Source: Lepidodermella squamata (Eukaryota > Gastrotricha). Taken from it: 64,000 bases of DNA. The number at the start of each line of letters is the position of its first letter. Position 1 is the stretch's first letter. The DNA lies in contig JBLDXI010000042.1 in assembly GCA_047495785.1 (NCBI GenBank), forward strand, positions 620,001 through 684,000. Reading direction: 5' to 3'. Below, one piece after another: positions 21,215-32,393 of the stretch. Made by a program: the position numbers and the translations under genes. The notes below the pieces were generated by a model. The model was not told the origin of the DNA, searched no databases, and worked only from the letters and a program-made list of their open reading frames with translations.

Positions 21215-24200
21215 CCCTCTAAGTCCGGCTGGTGTATGTGTAAGTCGCTTGGTGTTTTGGAAAGTTGCAAAAAAATGACAAAAATGTGTGTTACTATTGT
21301 AACTTTTAAAAGTGCTTGTGTTAACACAAGTCTTAAAATATTTTCACCAATTTTTTTCATTTTGACCAAAAACGTCGTTTTTACATGTCGAAACACAAGC
21401 GAAACGATGTAAAAAATGTTTATTTGTGGGAACACACCTATGTGGTTTAGCACGTAATTTTTTATTTATTTGGCAATTTTCGAAAACACATGTATGCGAA
21501 TCGCACGCAAATTTTTTAGGTTTTGGATGAAAAGTTCAGTCATTTTGGACCGGTAATTTTGTCAGATCCCGGCATGAGGACCATATTTCCCGAAATTTTC
21601 ACAGCAAAGACCGACGTCGCATTGAGCGCAGTGCCAGGACGCCATGTGCGGTGTGCAGCCAGGCGCCACCTTGCAGTAGACGCACACGCGCGGCTTTGCG
21701 CGTTTGTAACCGCGAGCGTCGACCGACTCATAGAAGCCATTGTGAGCAGGAAAATGGCCGCCTTCTCGCCATTTGCCGCTCGGGACCAGCGGGTCGAGCT
21801 GTTCAGAAAGCTTGCGTTTTCTGCCGACCTTGCGCGTAACATTGCCGGAGGTAGAGGCTTGTATCAACTCGTCGAATAGCCGACGACGGAATAGCAAGCT
21901 AGGATAGTCGGGATCATCTTCCGTGGACTTGAAAGCCAACAGGGCGTTGTTGATTGCTGTTTCGATGCCATAGAAAATCACGAGGCGGTGCCACTTGCGC
22001 CCGGGCAAAGTGCAATCGTACGACTCGCGGAGGCGATCGGCGACATCTACGCCGCGCATGTTCTTCTGATAGTCAGCGACAACGGGGGGACAAGAGTACT
22101 CAGCGACCTTGCCGTTTTTCTGCTTGCGCTTTACCGTGTCGTTACCAGTGCCGCAATGTCGAGTTGAGAGAAAGTTGACGACTTTCGAGTCTTGCCACGA
22201 CTGATAAAGCAAGTCAGCTTGAACTTTGAACTGCGAACTTCCACGCGGTAGCTTTGACGCGGGTTTGATCGGAACGGCCGGATCCAGACCTGTTCGATTG
22301 GCGATAACGGTGCCGGCTGCGTAAGTTTTCTCAGCAAAAAGGCGGTTGTAGAGCGAAACTGAAGAAAACCAATTGTCCATAAAGATAATGCGCCAGCAGC
22401 CCCAGATTGAAGTTGAGAGCTTGAAAACGATCCGCTCAGCGAGACCTGCTTGAGCAGCAACGTCCGAGCCAGCTATTTGAAAATTGAGGGTAGACAAGAG
22501 AACAAAACAAAAAAATCACGTACTTTCATCTCCTTTCCCGCTGTACAGCAGTGCTCGAAAGATATAACCGATAGGTGATAGCGCCAGGGCGAAAATCTTT
22601 AGACCTCGCTTGACGGGTTTCATTGGCATAAATTGTTTGAGGCTGGTGCGCCCTTTGAAGGCGATCATTTGCTCGTCCACAGCAATCTGTCAAGAATAGG
22701 ACAATAAAGATGAGCAAAAAGACAAAAAGACAACAATTTACATCGGGTCCTATCGTGAAATTAGCTTGCCAGCTGTCCTGCAGCTGTTGTAGCATTTCTC
22801 GGACCTTGAAAATCTTGTCGAATTTCGGGTCTGTTCGAGGCAAGGCTTTGGAGTTGTCGGCAGCGTGTAGGTGAGTCAGAATTTCTCTGAACCGATCTCG
22901 ACTCATGATGTTCGCAATCGTCGGCTGAAAGAACAAAGCATCCGAAGATTGCCAGTACTGATGAAGCGCCGGCAAGTTGACAAGACCCATCCCAATGACG
23001 CACGCCAGAAACCCGAAGAACTCCTCCTCGGTGACGTTGATGAATTGCGGCTTCGATGGATCGTAGTTCTGTGCCGCGTACCTATTCGTTTCAGCGACCA
23101 GCAAGCTGACGATCGGGAACATGAGGAGGAAGAAAGGAAGCACTTTCCGATGACTTCTTCTCTTGACCAACTTGTATCGGCTCTCTGATTCGCTTGAGTC
23201 GCCGTCAGAATAAACTGATGATTGCTGTTCGTCTTCTTCCGCTTCATCATCGGCTTCTTCGTCAAGATCTTGGAATTCTTCTTCGGCCTCCTCATGCGCT
23301 TCTTGGACTTCTTCGACGACGTTTCCTGCCTCGCTCGGTTCTTCAACAGCTTGCTCCTCGGTACCATTCTCTTCGCCCCCGTCCGGGCCGGCATTGCCAT
23401 CAGAGCGCGATTTCCCGCCAAGTTTTTTGCGGTTTTTTTCCATGGCTACAAAAAAATTGTGAGCGGTACAACAAATTTGATAAATATTAATTACCTTGCT
23501 CCATTGCGACGAGGTTCTTGATGAAAAGTTCCGATGGACCGCTGACCAACGCGCATTTTTCAACTTGGTGAGACGGTCTCTCCTCGTTCATTTTCCGCCA
23601 TTTCGTCTTCGGCACGACGGAGTCGAGCGTGACGCCAAGCTCTTCATCGTTAGACGACAATTCCGACGAGGTTTCGCCGATCTCCACCAGGTCCTCTTCA
23701 CTGCTACTGTCGTCTTCAAGTGACATTTGATAACGAAGTTAACAATTTTGGGGAACCATAAAATAGATTATTGCAGGTCTTTTATATGGCTGTCTTCTCA
23801 TGTTTCGCAATGCCATGCGAACCCATTGTTTTGCAACAAACACCTTGAAAAGTCCTGTTACATCATACTTGTGTTTCGACTTGTAACAAAACTCTGAAAA
23901 TTTTGATGCAAGTTGACAAAACCTCGATTTTTCGGCCAGGATTAGTTGATAAATCAATGGCACCTTGACAAACCGGCTAGCATTACCGGCGCGCACCCTA
24001 ACTACGCGCTTTTAGCCGATGAAAATCGATATCGAATCGGCGGCAATCAAATTTATCGGAATTGGTACGCCAAAATCACTTGATAACTTTTTGTCAAGTG
24101 AAAAATGGCTGCCACTAGAGTGCGTAAGCACCAGATGTTGCTGACAACATTTTTATAAGCACAGCTGCGCAACTCAATTTAGGGCCTTGAAAACAGTGAT

Positions 24201-24526
24201 TAAAAGATCGTATGTGTTTTCGCATGTAAATTGGTTTCCAAAACACGTTCGTGTGTTCGAATGGCAATCAGAGCGACAAAAAATTGCCCCTCATCATGTG
24301 TGCACACATAATGGCACATGTGTTTCGACGAGTTTAAGAGTCGAGGGACATTTACCTAATTACTGTGTTGCGTAATCGCACGTTGCGGACGCGCCCGCCT
24401 GGGTGCTGCAAGCTCAGGTAAGGGGCTCAACCGTGGTATAAAAATTTTATGCCGAAAATTAATAAGCAATCCACACCTACGCCGAGAAGTTGCAATTGAC
24501 GAAAACCCATAGTCGGACTTAGAGGG
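21215..24526 (-). mobile_element. Full-length piggyBac transposon, TTAA target duplication
   Basis: TTAA lies on both sides (21211-21214 and 24527-24530). The terminal inverted repeat CCCTCTAAGTCCG is perfect over 13 bp at both ends. The element is 3312 bp and carries an apparently complete four-exon transposase on the minus strand. TTAA duplication, the 5' CCCT end and the transposase family together define piggyBac. It inserted into intron 9 of paralogue 3. Confidence 0.93.
21562..23726 (-). CDS. piggyBac transposase, intact
   Basis: Four exons (23495-23726, 22742-23445, 22524-22686, 21562-22472) join in phase to 670 codons including the stop (669 aa). The N-terminus is long and acidic (residues about 1-20 and 90-165, many Glu/Asp/Ser). 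The DDE core follows. IAVDEQMIAFKGRTSLKQ supplies the first catalytic Asp (about D316), MDNWFSS the second (about D399), and NMRGVDVAD the third (about D509). The C-terminus has a Cys-rich zinc-binding region, CVYCKVAPGC ... HCAQCDVGLC, typical of piggyBac and needed for end binding in characterised members. Introns are 49-55 bp. No stop or frameshift was seen. The gene lies within perfect TIRs, so the element may be active or recently active. Activity is inferred, not shown. Confidence 0.92.
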
Positions 24527-24963
24527 TTAAATTTTGACATGATAATAACTACCAGCCCGATTAAAAAAAAATTTTCGGTATTGATAATCATGAGAACAGC
24601 CACCATAATTACCATAAATTACCATAATTGCTCCAAAGGGCCAAAGGCATGATCCGAAGCATGATCCAAATTACCCTAGTAGACCAACGATCCTTTTTCC
24701 ATTCATTACCGGCAACAGCTGCTTTTAAGAAAATAGTTGAGGGTTCTTGAAAAAGTGATCTCGGGCTTGGTTAGATATGGCTAACCACTGAAAACAACGT
24801 CTCCTTAGTAACTAAGAAAAAACGTAGCTACACACTTATGATTCATCGCTAGCTCTTTAACAAGATAAGTGCCCGACCCACAGCCCCGATCCCGTGCACT
24901 AATCTAATAGGGAGCACTGTACATTTTTACTATGATTGAAAATTGAAAGATGAAAACAAATAC
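24527..24963. other. Remnant of paralogue 3 intron 9
   Basis: From about 24903 the sequence (GGAGCACTGTAC, then ATGATTGAAAATTGAAAG) matches intron 9 of paralogue 2 near 12545. It shows that the piggyBac and neighbouring insertions split that intron. Confidence 0.6.
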
Positions 24964-25163
24964 CGTGAATTCCGTGGCTTCCAACTTGCAAGCGTCGTGA
25001 TTTACTTTGAACGACGTCGAGTTGCCGTAGACTCTAACCTAGTTTCATTAAATCATTCTAGATAAAGTCTAACATGATGTTTGGATTACTAGCTTACCCG
25101 AGTCCCATTCGGAAAAGCTCCATAACAATGCTTGCTATTGTTTGTGGAACATTGAACGGCTCT
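24964..25163 (-). pseudogene. Paralogue 3, exons 8-9
   Basis: Exon 9 is 24964-25038 (reads VRVYGNSTSFKVNHDACK) and exon 8 is 25098-25163 (reads RAVQCSTNNSKHCYGAFPNG). Both have open frames, conserved GT-AG borders and near identity to paralogue 2, including the intron between them. Upstream, the match to paralogue 2 continues through intron 7 to AGATATA at 25205 and stops exactly where a Helitron 3' end (CTAG) begins. Exons 1-7 are not found anywhere between here and paralogue 4. Confidence 0.88.
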
Positions 25164-26964
25164 CTATTGGGAGAATAACATCATCAGAAGCTAAAATTAG
25201 ATATACTAGAAAAGACGGGCGCGCGTAACGCGCGCCTCGTATGTCACTAATTGGCGTATACTTGTTATTTCCAAATTAAGCAGATTAAAGCGGAAGAAGG
25301 GTGTTGAAAAACTTTTTTTATTTACAAAAAACTTCACGGTACACAATGTTCCGAGTAATCGGCAATTCAGTCGCTGGCCACTTCTTCACATAGCAGTAGA
25401 GATTTCGCGGGTCGGTGACGCGAGATAAGGCAAAGTACAACTGTCCGTGGGAGAAAACCTCACTGCGATGCAGAGAAAGACCAACGAACTGAAAAGTTTG
25501 TCCCTGACTTTTGTTAATTGAGCAGCAGAAAGCTAACCGCACCGGAAACTGGCGGCGGCGAATAGCGATCGGCACTCCCTCTTGGTCTGAGATCAAAGGA
25601 ATTCTCGGAATTTGAGCCAAATTGCCAGCGCAGGCCCCAGTCAATATGCGAGCTTCCAAGACGTTCTGTCGCATGCGGGTAATAGTCAGCCGCGTGCCAT
25701 TACAAAGGCCGGATGAGGGGTCCAGGTTGCGCAGCAACATGATGGGCGCGCCGATCTTTAAAGTCAGCCGATGAGGAGGAAGACTGGGCGGGGTGAAACT
25801 GTTGAGAACTTCTGTGGGATAGAAAGGCTTGAGATTCGGGTTCTCGACGGAATCGCAACTCAGGAAGACCTGTTCTTGTTCGGGGACGGAGCGCAATATC
25901 TGGAAAAAAAAACAATATTGGTAATGGCAACAACAGACCGCCGACAAATTCCTATCTCAGCGTTAAGGGCATCCACCTCGTCGTTACGTGCGACAAGGAT
26001 ACATCGTTCCGACAAATATTGAGGTCCGCGATAGCCGCTTTTTACGTCACCATAAACGGAGTTTATCAGGTCGGAAAGCCTTTCGACACAATTAATCGGT
26101 TCCGGGAGGGAAATCGTTTCAAGATGAAGTGGATCGGGTCCTTTAGCGACACCGTCCCCAACCGACAATAGCCAAGGTGCGAAAGAGGAAACCGCAGGGT
26201 CGGTAACGACGCGCATGTTTTGACTCAGAGTGAGCTGTTTCACGCGATGCCAGAAAACCGATCGGGTTAAACACTGCTCAACGATTTTATGACGACCGCC
26301 TTTAGGTACGGAGATTAAGGGAAAAGCCGACAATGCGCCAGAATGCTTCAGACGTGGAGACGTAACGCGCATCGCGAAACTGCTTGATTTCATCCACGGG
26401 TTTGCTTGGGTCGTAAACAGCCACCAGGGCGCGGTCGTGGCCTTTGTACACGTATTTATACAAATTCTTCACAGCCCGGATGCCACTACACACCTCCACG
26501 TTAATGTGGCAGTCGTACTTCAGTAGAAGGAAAGAGTTATACGGAACGACCCATCGATTGTCGACTAATGCACCATGACTTTCGGCAACATTGCCGTCGT
26601 CTCGACATTTGTAAGATGGATAACCGTCCTTGCTGCAAGTTGTTTCTTCCGCAAACGGCTTGGGGAAATTTTTTGTACATTTCCCATTGTCGAGACACCG
26701 GGCGTCACAGGGTCCATGAATCATACAGCGTGTGACGATAGCATGGAGACGCGGATGTGTAGTTTTGTTCGGAATCTCTGCGGATATGACTTTGTCGAAT
26801 TCTTCGGGCGACAACGGGTTATCTTCTTTCGCCATTATCAGCAAGAGGTGACAGTGTGGCAAACCGCGTTTCTGAGAAATCCGAATATAAATTCAAGTTA
26901 TAAAGATAACAAAATACAAAACATACCTGGAATTCAATAATAGTATATATTGGATTCGAAGGAG

Positions 26965-28462
26965 TACATAACGCGGTTATTGTACTCCGATATTGGCCGA
27001 GAGGCGTCCGGCTCGCGAAAGCGAGCCAGCTTCGAGTCCAATATCGAGGGACACTGAATAGCCGAAAACGGATCCTCTCGGCGTTTTGATATATTGGCAT
27101 TTCGAAGAGGAAGCAGACATGGAGCAATCATCGACCCCACAATTAGATTTGAATCATCAGAAGGTCAATTCGGAGATGTCGACATTGAGAAGCGTTCGAT
27201 CTACGAGCCGTGTAGCAAGTTCATCTGCGAAGCCTTTGATTTGGACTCGATAGAAGTACACGGCCTTTATATCGGCACACGGGGCTCGCTAACCAAAGAA
27301 GCGATCCAATTACTTCAAGATTACGGAATCAGCAGCAGTACAGCTGTTGATATGGCCCATCAAATCCTTAAGGATAGCATTAGGATCCTGAATAATCATC
27401 TTTACTCAAATAGCCAACCTACTCAAAGACGCTAACTAATCAATCAATCAAGCAATTAATTCATCAATTAATCTCATCAAATTATAAACTTAATAATTTA
27501 TAATCCTGTGTCTCAAAGGCAATGTTATAGTTTGTATATAACACAGTATACCAATAAAAGGTTTTCTCCTCGATACCGCGATTTAATTCACGCATCATTT
27601 TTGCGATTGCTTTCACGGAAAATTGCTTATATGGGACGCCCCGTCTCATTGGAACCCGTGGCTTCGAAGCTGAAGAAGAAGATTAAGAAGAGAACCAAGA
27701 GCGTACGCTGTTCCAGGCAGTTGATTTTGTCTTGTTGCTGGTCTTGCTGCTGGACTACAACGCTGTCCGCGCCTAACAATCGGTTTTTTTGGAAGAAGTT
27801 CAATTCCGAACTGCGAATAGGATCAAACGAGCGCTCTACAAGAGGGTGAAGTTGGGCGAGCATTCCATCGACGCTTTGGTGAAGAACGCAGTGTCGAAAG
27901 CCGGGATTAAGAAAATTCTCTCCGGCCACTGCGTGCGGAAATTTACCTGGTGGACTAGTCGAAGTAATACCAGAAAGGGCGGTGCGTAAATGAATGCTCT
28001 TTTCAACTACCGAATCTTGAAGCTGGAGGAGCAGCCTCGCCCATGCTCTCTTATAGTTCGGAGATGGAGCAGCCTTTTGATGATCCCAACGCGAGCAATC
28101 AACAATACAAGCTAGTAGAACGGAAATAGGGGCGACTTCATCACCCTCTTTCAGTTCCGCCCTGCCACGCCTTGCCACGATGCCATACGTTTTAAAAATT
28201 TTGAAAATTTCAATAAAGTAATGATACTGCAAAAATGATTTGCATCTATTAGAGCAAAAATGCCGGGCTTTTCCTTATTTATTGAAACAAAACTAGTTAA
28301 GAAATAAGAAAAGTATTTTGGCTAGTACAGTCAGGGGCGAGTGGTAGAGTTAAGCAATTTGACAAATAAAATTAAAAAAATCCACCTTAAACGTCTGTTA
28401 TTTGTATTTTGGCCAGTACAATAACATTGTTAATGTATCGATAATTTTTGTACCACCGGACG
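26965..28462. mobile_element. Nested insertion splitting the Helitron Rep domain
   Basis: The Helitron frame stops after CHIHVI near 28465 and resumes with YTIIEFQ near 26955, immediately before the HUH exon. The roughly 1.5 kb between has no Helitron homology. I could not define its termini or TSD with certainty. Confidence 0.55.
27094..27435 (+). pseudogene. Possible C-terminal fragment of a non-LTR retrotransposon ORF2
   Basis: The frame contains FDLDSIEVHGLYIGTRGSLT followed by KEAIQLLQDYGI. I recall a similar 'hydrophobic-VxALVVGARG' segment near the C-terminus of some animal non-LTR elements, so a LINE origin is possible. The stretch after the stop is A+T-rich with AATTTATAATCC and AATAAAAGG, compatible with a 3'UTR. 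It lies in opposite orientation to the Helitron, within the nested insertion. Recognition is weak. Confidence 0.35.
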
Positions 28463-31130
28463 ATAACATGGATGTGGCAAGCGACACGACCGAAGATCTG
28501 ACGCTTGACGATGTCATTGAGTATTTCTTTCAACTTTAAGCAAATCCGGTCGATCTGACGCCTTCTGTGTGGGTCGGCCACTGCTATCCTTGTGTAACTC
28601 GTCCTGAATTTCCTTCCAGTTGGGATTGCAGGTGATGGTAATAAAGAAACCTGGATTGCCGAAGTGTCTAACCAAGGCCATTGCATCCTGGTACGTCTGT
28701 TGCATGAACCTCGGTGACCCGATGTAACTGGATGGAAGAACGACACGTTGACCAATGTTACTCAGATCACGTTCGCCGGAATTAATGGCATCCATGAAAC
28801 CTGTTCCAATTTAATGATTCAGTTTGATATTAAGAAAGTCGCTTAAATAATTAGAACCGAAGAAATGAATACCTTTGTATAGATCTGCCCGAATCTTATC
28901 TTGGTTACATTTGAGGAACAACAATCTGCCGCTTTCAACCTTCAGCCATGCGTCAACAACGTACTCATGAAAGAGGCGGCCATACAGCTGTAGATGCCCG
29001 CCTCGAACCATGAGCCTGTAGCAGTAATATTCCATTGCCGTAATTTGTTTCCCTTTAAACCCAGCAGGTACTGGAATCGCGGGGCTCCATCCTAACTCTC
29101 CTCGGGTACAAATTAGAGGATATCGCAGAGGATCGTAGTTTGAATTGATTTCGCTTATCCGGAATAGGCTGCCAGCTCGTAATCTCAACATAATGTCGCG
29201 TGTCTAGTACAAAAGTTGAGAATTCTTTTCAAAATCAATTTGAGACACCTTACCTTTGAAGGATCATAGCCGTCCTCAGGTATAATTGCTGCCAGTTCGT
29301 TGGAGGTAGGCAAGTTGTAACGCCTACGATCAACCTCGCGATCTGTTTTCAGAATTAGCGTCAAATTGTCGCGGCTCTTGAGCAGTTCGTACGCGTAGGT
29401 ATGAACAAACGGAATAACACTGTGCATGATATCTTGCAGCTGCGATACAATTATCGGGTTAAGATCGGGTAAATGAGACAGTCGATTATTCAGCTCGTCA
29501 TGGGTGTCGTAGATTTACAACTGAGCGAATTTGGGAGGCTGGCCAGCAACCGGCTCAAGACCACCGTGAAAATGGCGCATTTCCCCTTGCACACGAAAGT
29601 TGAAACATCCATTGCGCCCGTTTGCTACGCTTTCGTCAAGCTTCATCCCCATCGATGTGAAAGAAAAGGCGTTGTTGTAAGCACGGATCATCTCTCGGAA
29701 TTCCTTAGCTGTAGCATCATTGCTGGTGAGTGGGTTGCGTAGTGCATCTGGCGGGTGATGAAACTCCGGAAATTTTACTTTACCACCGCCACAGCACAGC
29801 TTGAAGACGGGAAAAGCTTTCGAACCACTACTCTTCTCGTCGAGCCAAAATTTGGCGCCGCAATGATTGCATAGGTAGTTCATGCCACCGAGATTGTGAG
29901 TTTCGGTGTCATCGGAAACCAATCCTTTCCGAGCAAGTCCGTATGTTCTTTTGGATGGTCGACGAACAGCTTCTTCCGCCTCTTGACCTAAAGATCAGAA
30001 AGTAATTAGTAAAAATAATATTCATCGGGGTTGAGGCTTACCAGGGTCAAAGGTTGGATGAATTTCTTCATCATCAATTGAGCGTTGAAGCATTTCGAAA
30101 ATTTCAGGAGGAAGATGCTCATCTTCATCAACATTACTGATAATCTCTGGCGGTTGTCGGTTTTCACTGTTGGGCCGTCGAGGTACTTGTTGTACAGGTC
30201 GCGGCGAAGCCAGCGGTGACAAAACAGACACTGGGCGTATCACTTGACGCATTGTTGGTCGAATCGGAGTAGATGAGAGGCTTGCAGACCTTGCTCGGGG
30301 AGGAGGTGCAGGCGATGATGGATGGTAGATTTCAAAATATCGAGGCGGAGCCCAGATTGGTGGGCTGCATAAGTCTGGAGAACCTATTTATGCATTTTCA
30401 GATAACGAAGTTCATGGATTCTTGTGTAGAAATATTACTCGATGATCTAACAGGCGTGAAAGAAGGAGTTGATATCAAGCGGGCAACAGGTAACGGGCGG
30501 ATATGACGGACTGGTGGTGTTGCCAACACGGGTGCTTGCGGCGGAAGTCGCGAAGGGCCTAAATGTAATTAATTTGAGAAACACAGTTAGTAGGTGAATG
30601 AACTAACCGGGAACAGGTGACATAAACGCTTGCCGCACTGCAAAGAACGATTTGGGTTTTATCAATGATTACTGCTTGCAAATTCTCAAACCTGAAACAT
30701 TAGAGGTGGATGGTCGGTTTGGTGGTTCAGAAGGAGAGCGCTCATTTCTGGCTGGGGGCTTTGTCACATTGCTCTCAGAGTTAGAACGACTTGTTCGCTG
30801 TGCCTGTTGGTCTTTCCGCTTCTTAGCACGATGATAGGCATCGCCAGCTTCTGTGAGTGTCGGCTTACGTTTCCGACCCATGAACTATGGGTTAGCAGAT
30901 TATAACTTCACTCTAATGACTGAAATAAGACAAATTAAGGCATATAACGGAGTAAGGATTCCAATGTTTTTGACTCGATCATCAGAGAATCAAAGCTAAG
31001 ATTAAAAGTTGAAATCGGAGATACCTCTCTCCGGCTCAATAATTGCTGTAATTTTATTGTGACAGATGTTAATAAAGCAGTTTTACGGGTGAGACGATTG
31101 TTTATTCTTTTATTAAAACACATCAGAAGA

Positions 31131-32393
31131 ACAGTTATTTCTGAATTGAGAATGCGGGAGCAGGGTTGTTCAACAGCTGCGACCGGGTTGACCGGGTTAC
31201 CGGGTTGACCGCCGGCGAGAAACTGCTTAGGAAAACACTGCGAAAAATGCTTTTCAACCGCATTAAATGCATTTAATGTTTATTAGTAATTTCATTTATT
31301 GAAAAAAATACTATTTAATATTTAATCGTTTTTATTTCATCCCTGCAAAGTTTATCCGGAGTCTTCTTACGTTTGTTATGTTGTTAATCAATATCTATTG
31401 TGTAAAGAGCGTTCACGTGATAAACTATGTCATCACATAGTAGACAAGTTCAACCACTGCAAAAAACAATGCGTGATCAATGGATGCAAATTCTTCACGC
31501 GATAAACTAATCGATATTTTTAGGATAAGCATTACTAATAATAGCTATATTACTGCTTTGTTTTTTTGCATCTAAAACTTATAAAAATTTAATTCTTAAT
31601 TATCAGTTTGATTATAAAATTGATAGATTTTCAGAATCGATAATCTATAATCGATCAGTCACTCGTCAAATCAATGTACAACGTGGAGCCGATTTGAAGA
31701 CTTGTTGCCCCGTTAAAATTGAACATAGTTATAAAATTGTTTGATAGGCTATCGATTATCGATTATCGATAATTGGAAACCAATCGATGACAGTTGTTTC
31801 CTCCTAAAACTTGAAATTTCGATGGTTTTTAAATAAGATTTTCTGAAGGCAGATATTCTAAAATCGAATACCTTTCAGTGATTTATCAAATAGTTTTATG
31901 ATCATTCATCTGCAGAATTTGCAAATAGATAATTAGACAAGTTTATCACTTTATAACTATATAGTCACGCGGATGCTTATAATAGGAAGATCCAGGGGAG
32001 AAGGAGTTCTATGGATCTCTTCCATAGAACACCTTCTTTCGTGAGTCTTCCCATTAGAGTCATATGAATAACGACAAAAACAACAAAAATCGCGTGCCGT
32101 TCGCTACTCTCCGCTGATTAAAATTCACGCGAAAAAGCATTCATCGATCAGCAACTATGTGCTTTTACTCTGAGTGACTTGAAAAATGGTTACAAAAACC
32201 TTAGACGCGTGCAAAAAGCAGCAAAGCTATTTTCAGAACAGTATTAGCACGCGAACGCCATGCCCACCTGCTTCTCATAAGCAAGCGAGCTTCTTATTAG
32301 GAGAAGCTTGATCTATTCCTGATATTCTATATCATCACAAATAGTTCATAGCTAGAGTCTCATTGCAGTCACATTTCTGCATTTTCATACATT
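31131..32393. other. Gene-free spacer with GACCGGGTT repeats and a small hairpin
   Basis: At about 31176-31210 the unit GACCGGGTT or ACCGGGTT recurs four times. At 31985-32051 an imperfect hairpin (GGAAGA ... TCTTCC outer, AGGAGTTCTATGGA and TCCATAGAACACCT inner) looks like a tiny MITE. The rest is A+T-rich and unremarkable. Confidence 0.5.

Larger units (their letters stand above)
25318..30881 (-). pseudogene. Helitron Rep/Pif1-helicase polyprotein, disrupted
   Basis: Pieces in order: N-terminus 30669-30881; linker exon within 30042-30252; Helitron_like_N exon about 29428-29991 (CNHCGAKFW, then FRVQGEMRHFHG) interrupted by a TAA at 29513-29515 where a Tyr codon is usual (FAQL-stop-IYDT); exon about 28876-29205 (RDIMLRLRAGSLFRISEI, LFHEYVVDAW); exon about 28460-28800 (VVLPSSYIGSPRFMQQ, FITITCNPNW) with a frameshift near 28535. 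After a nested insertion, the HUH motif GLPHCHLLL is at 26846-26863 and the Tyr motif NLYKYVYKGHD at about 26433-26475. The frame then jumps near 26325 straight into the late helicase region (PKGGRHKIVEQCL, LTLSQNMRVV) and ends with KSQGQTFQFVGLSLHRSEVF and LYFALSRVTDPRN. The segment that should hold helicase motifs I-II is deleted. Short introns are retained. It is not functional. Confidence 0.88.
25206..31130 (-). mobile_element. Degenerate autonomous-type Helitron (5' end approximate)
   Basis: The 3' end on the minus strand is a G+C-rich stem-loop (GGCGCGCGTTACGCGCGCC) followed by CGTCTTTTCTAG, then host T. Comparison with paralogue 2 shows insertion between A and T, the Helitron rule. Coding remnants of a Rep/helicase protein span 25318-30881. 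The 5' TC end could not be placed with confidence and is put near 31.1 kb only because coding ends at 30881. Confidence 0.8.

Noticed and set aside
21540-23723. Several plus-strand frames of 60-120 codons across the piggyBac
   Set aside because: They are antisense shadows of the transposase exons.
24903-24916. GGGAGCACTGTAC as a possible pogo-like element end
   Set aside because: The same words occur in intron 9 of paralogue 2 (near 12545), so this is inherited intron sequence and not a transposon terminus.
27627-28232. A 201-codon minus-strand frame in the nested insertion
   Set aside because: Low-complexity translation (poly-Gln, poly-Phe) and no recognisable domain. Probably a chance frame in repeat DNA.
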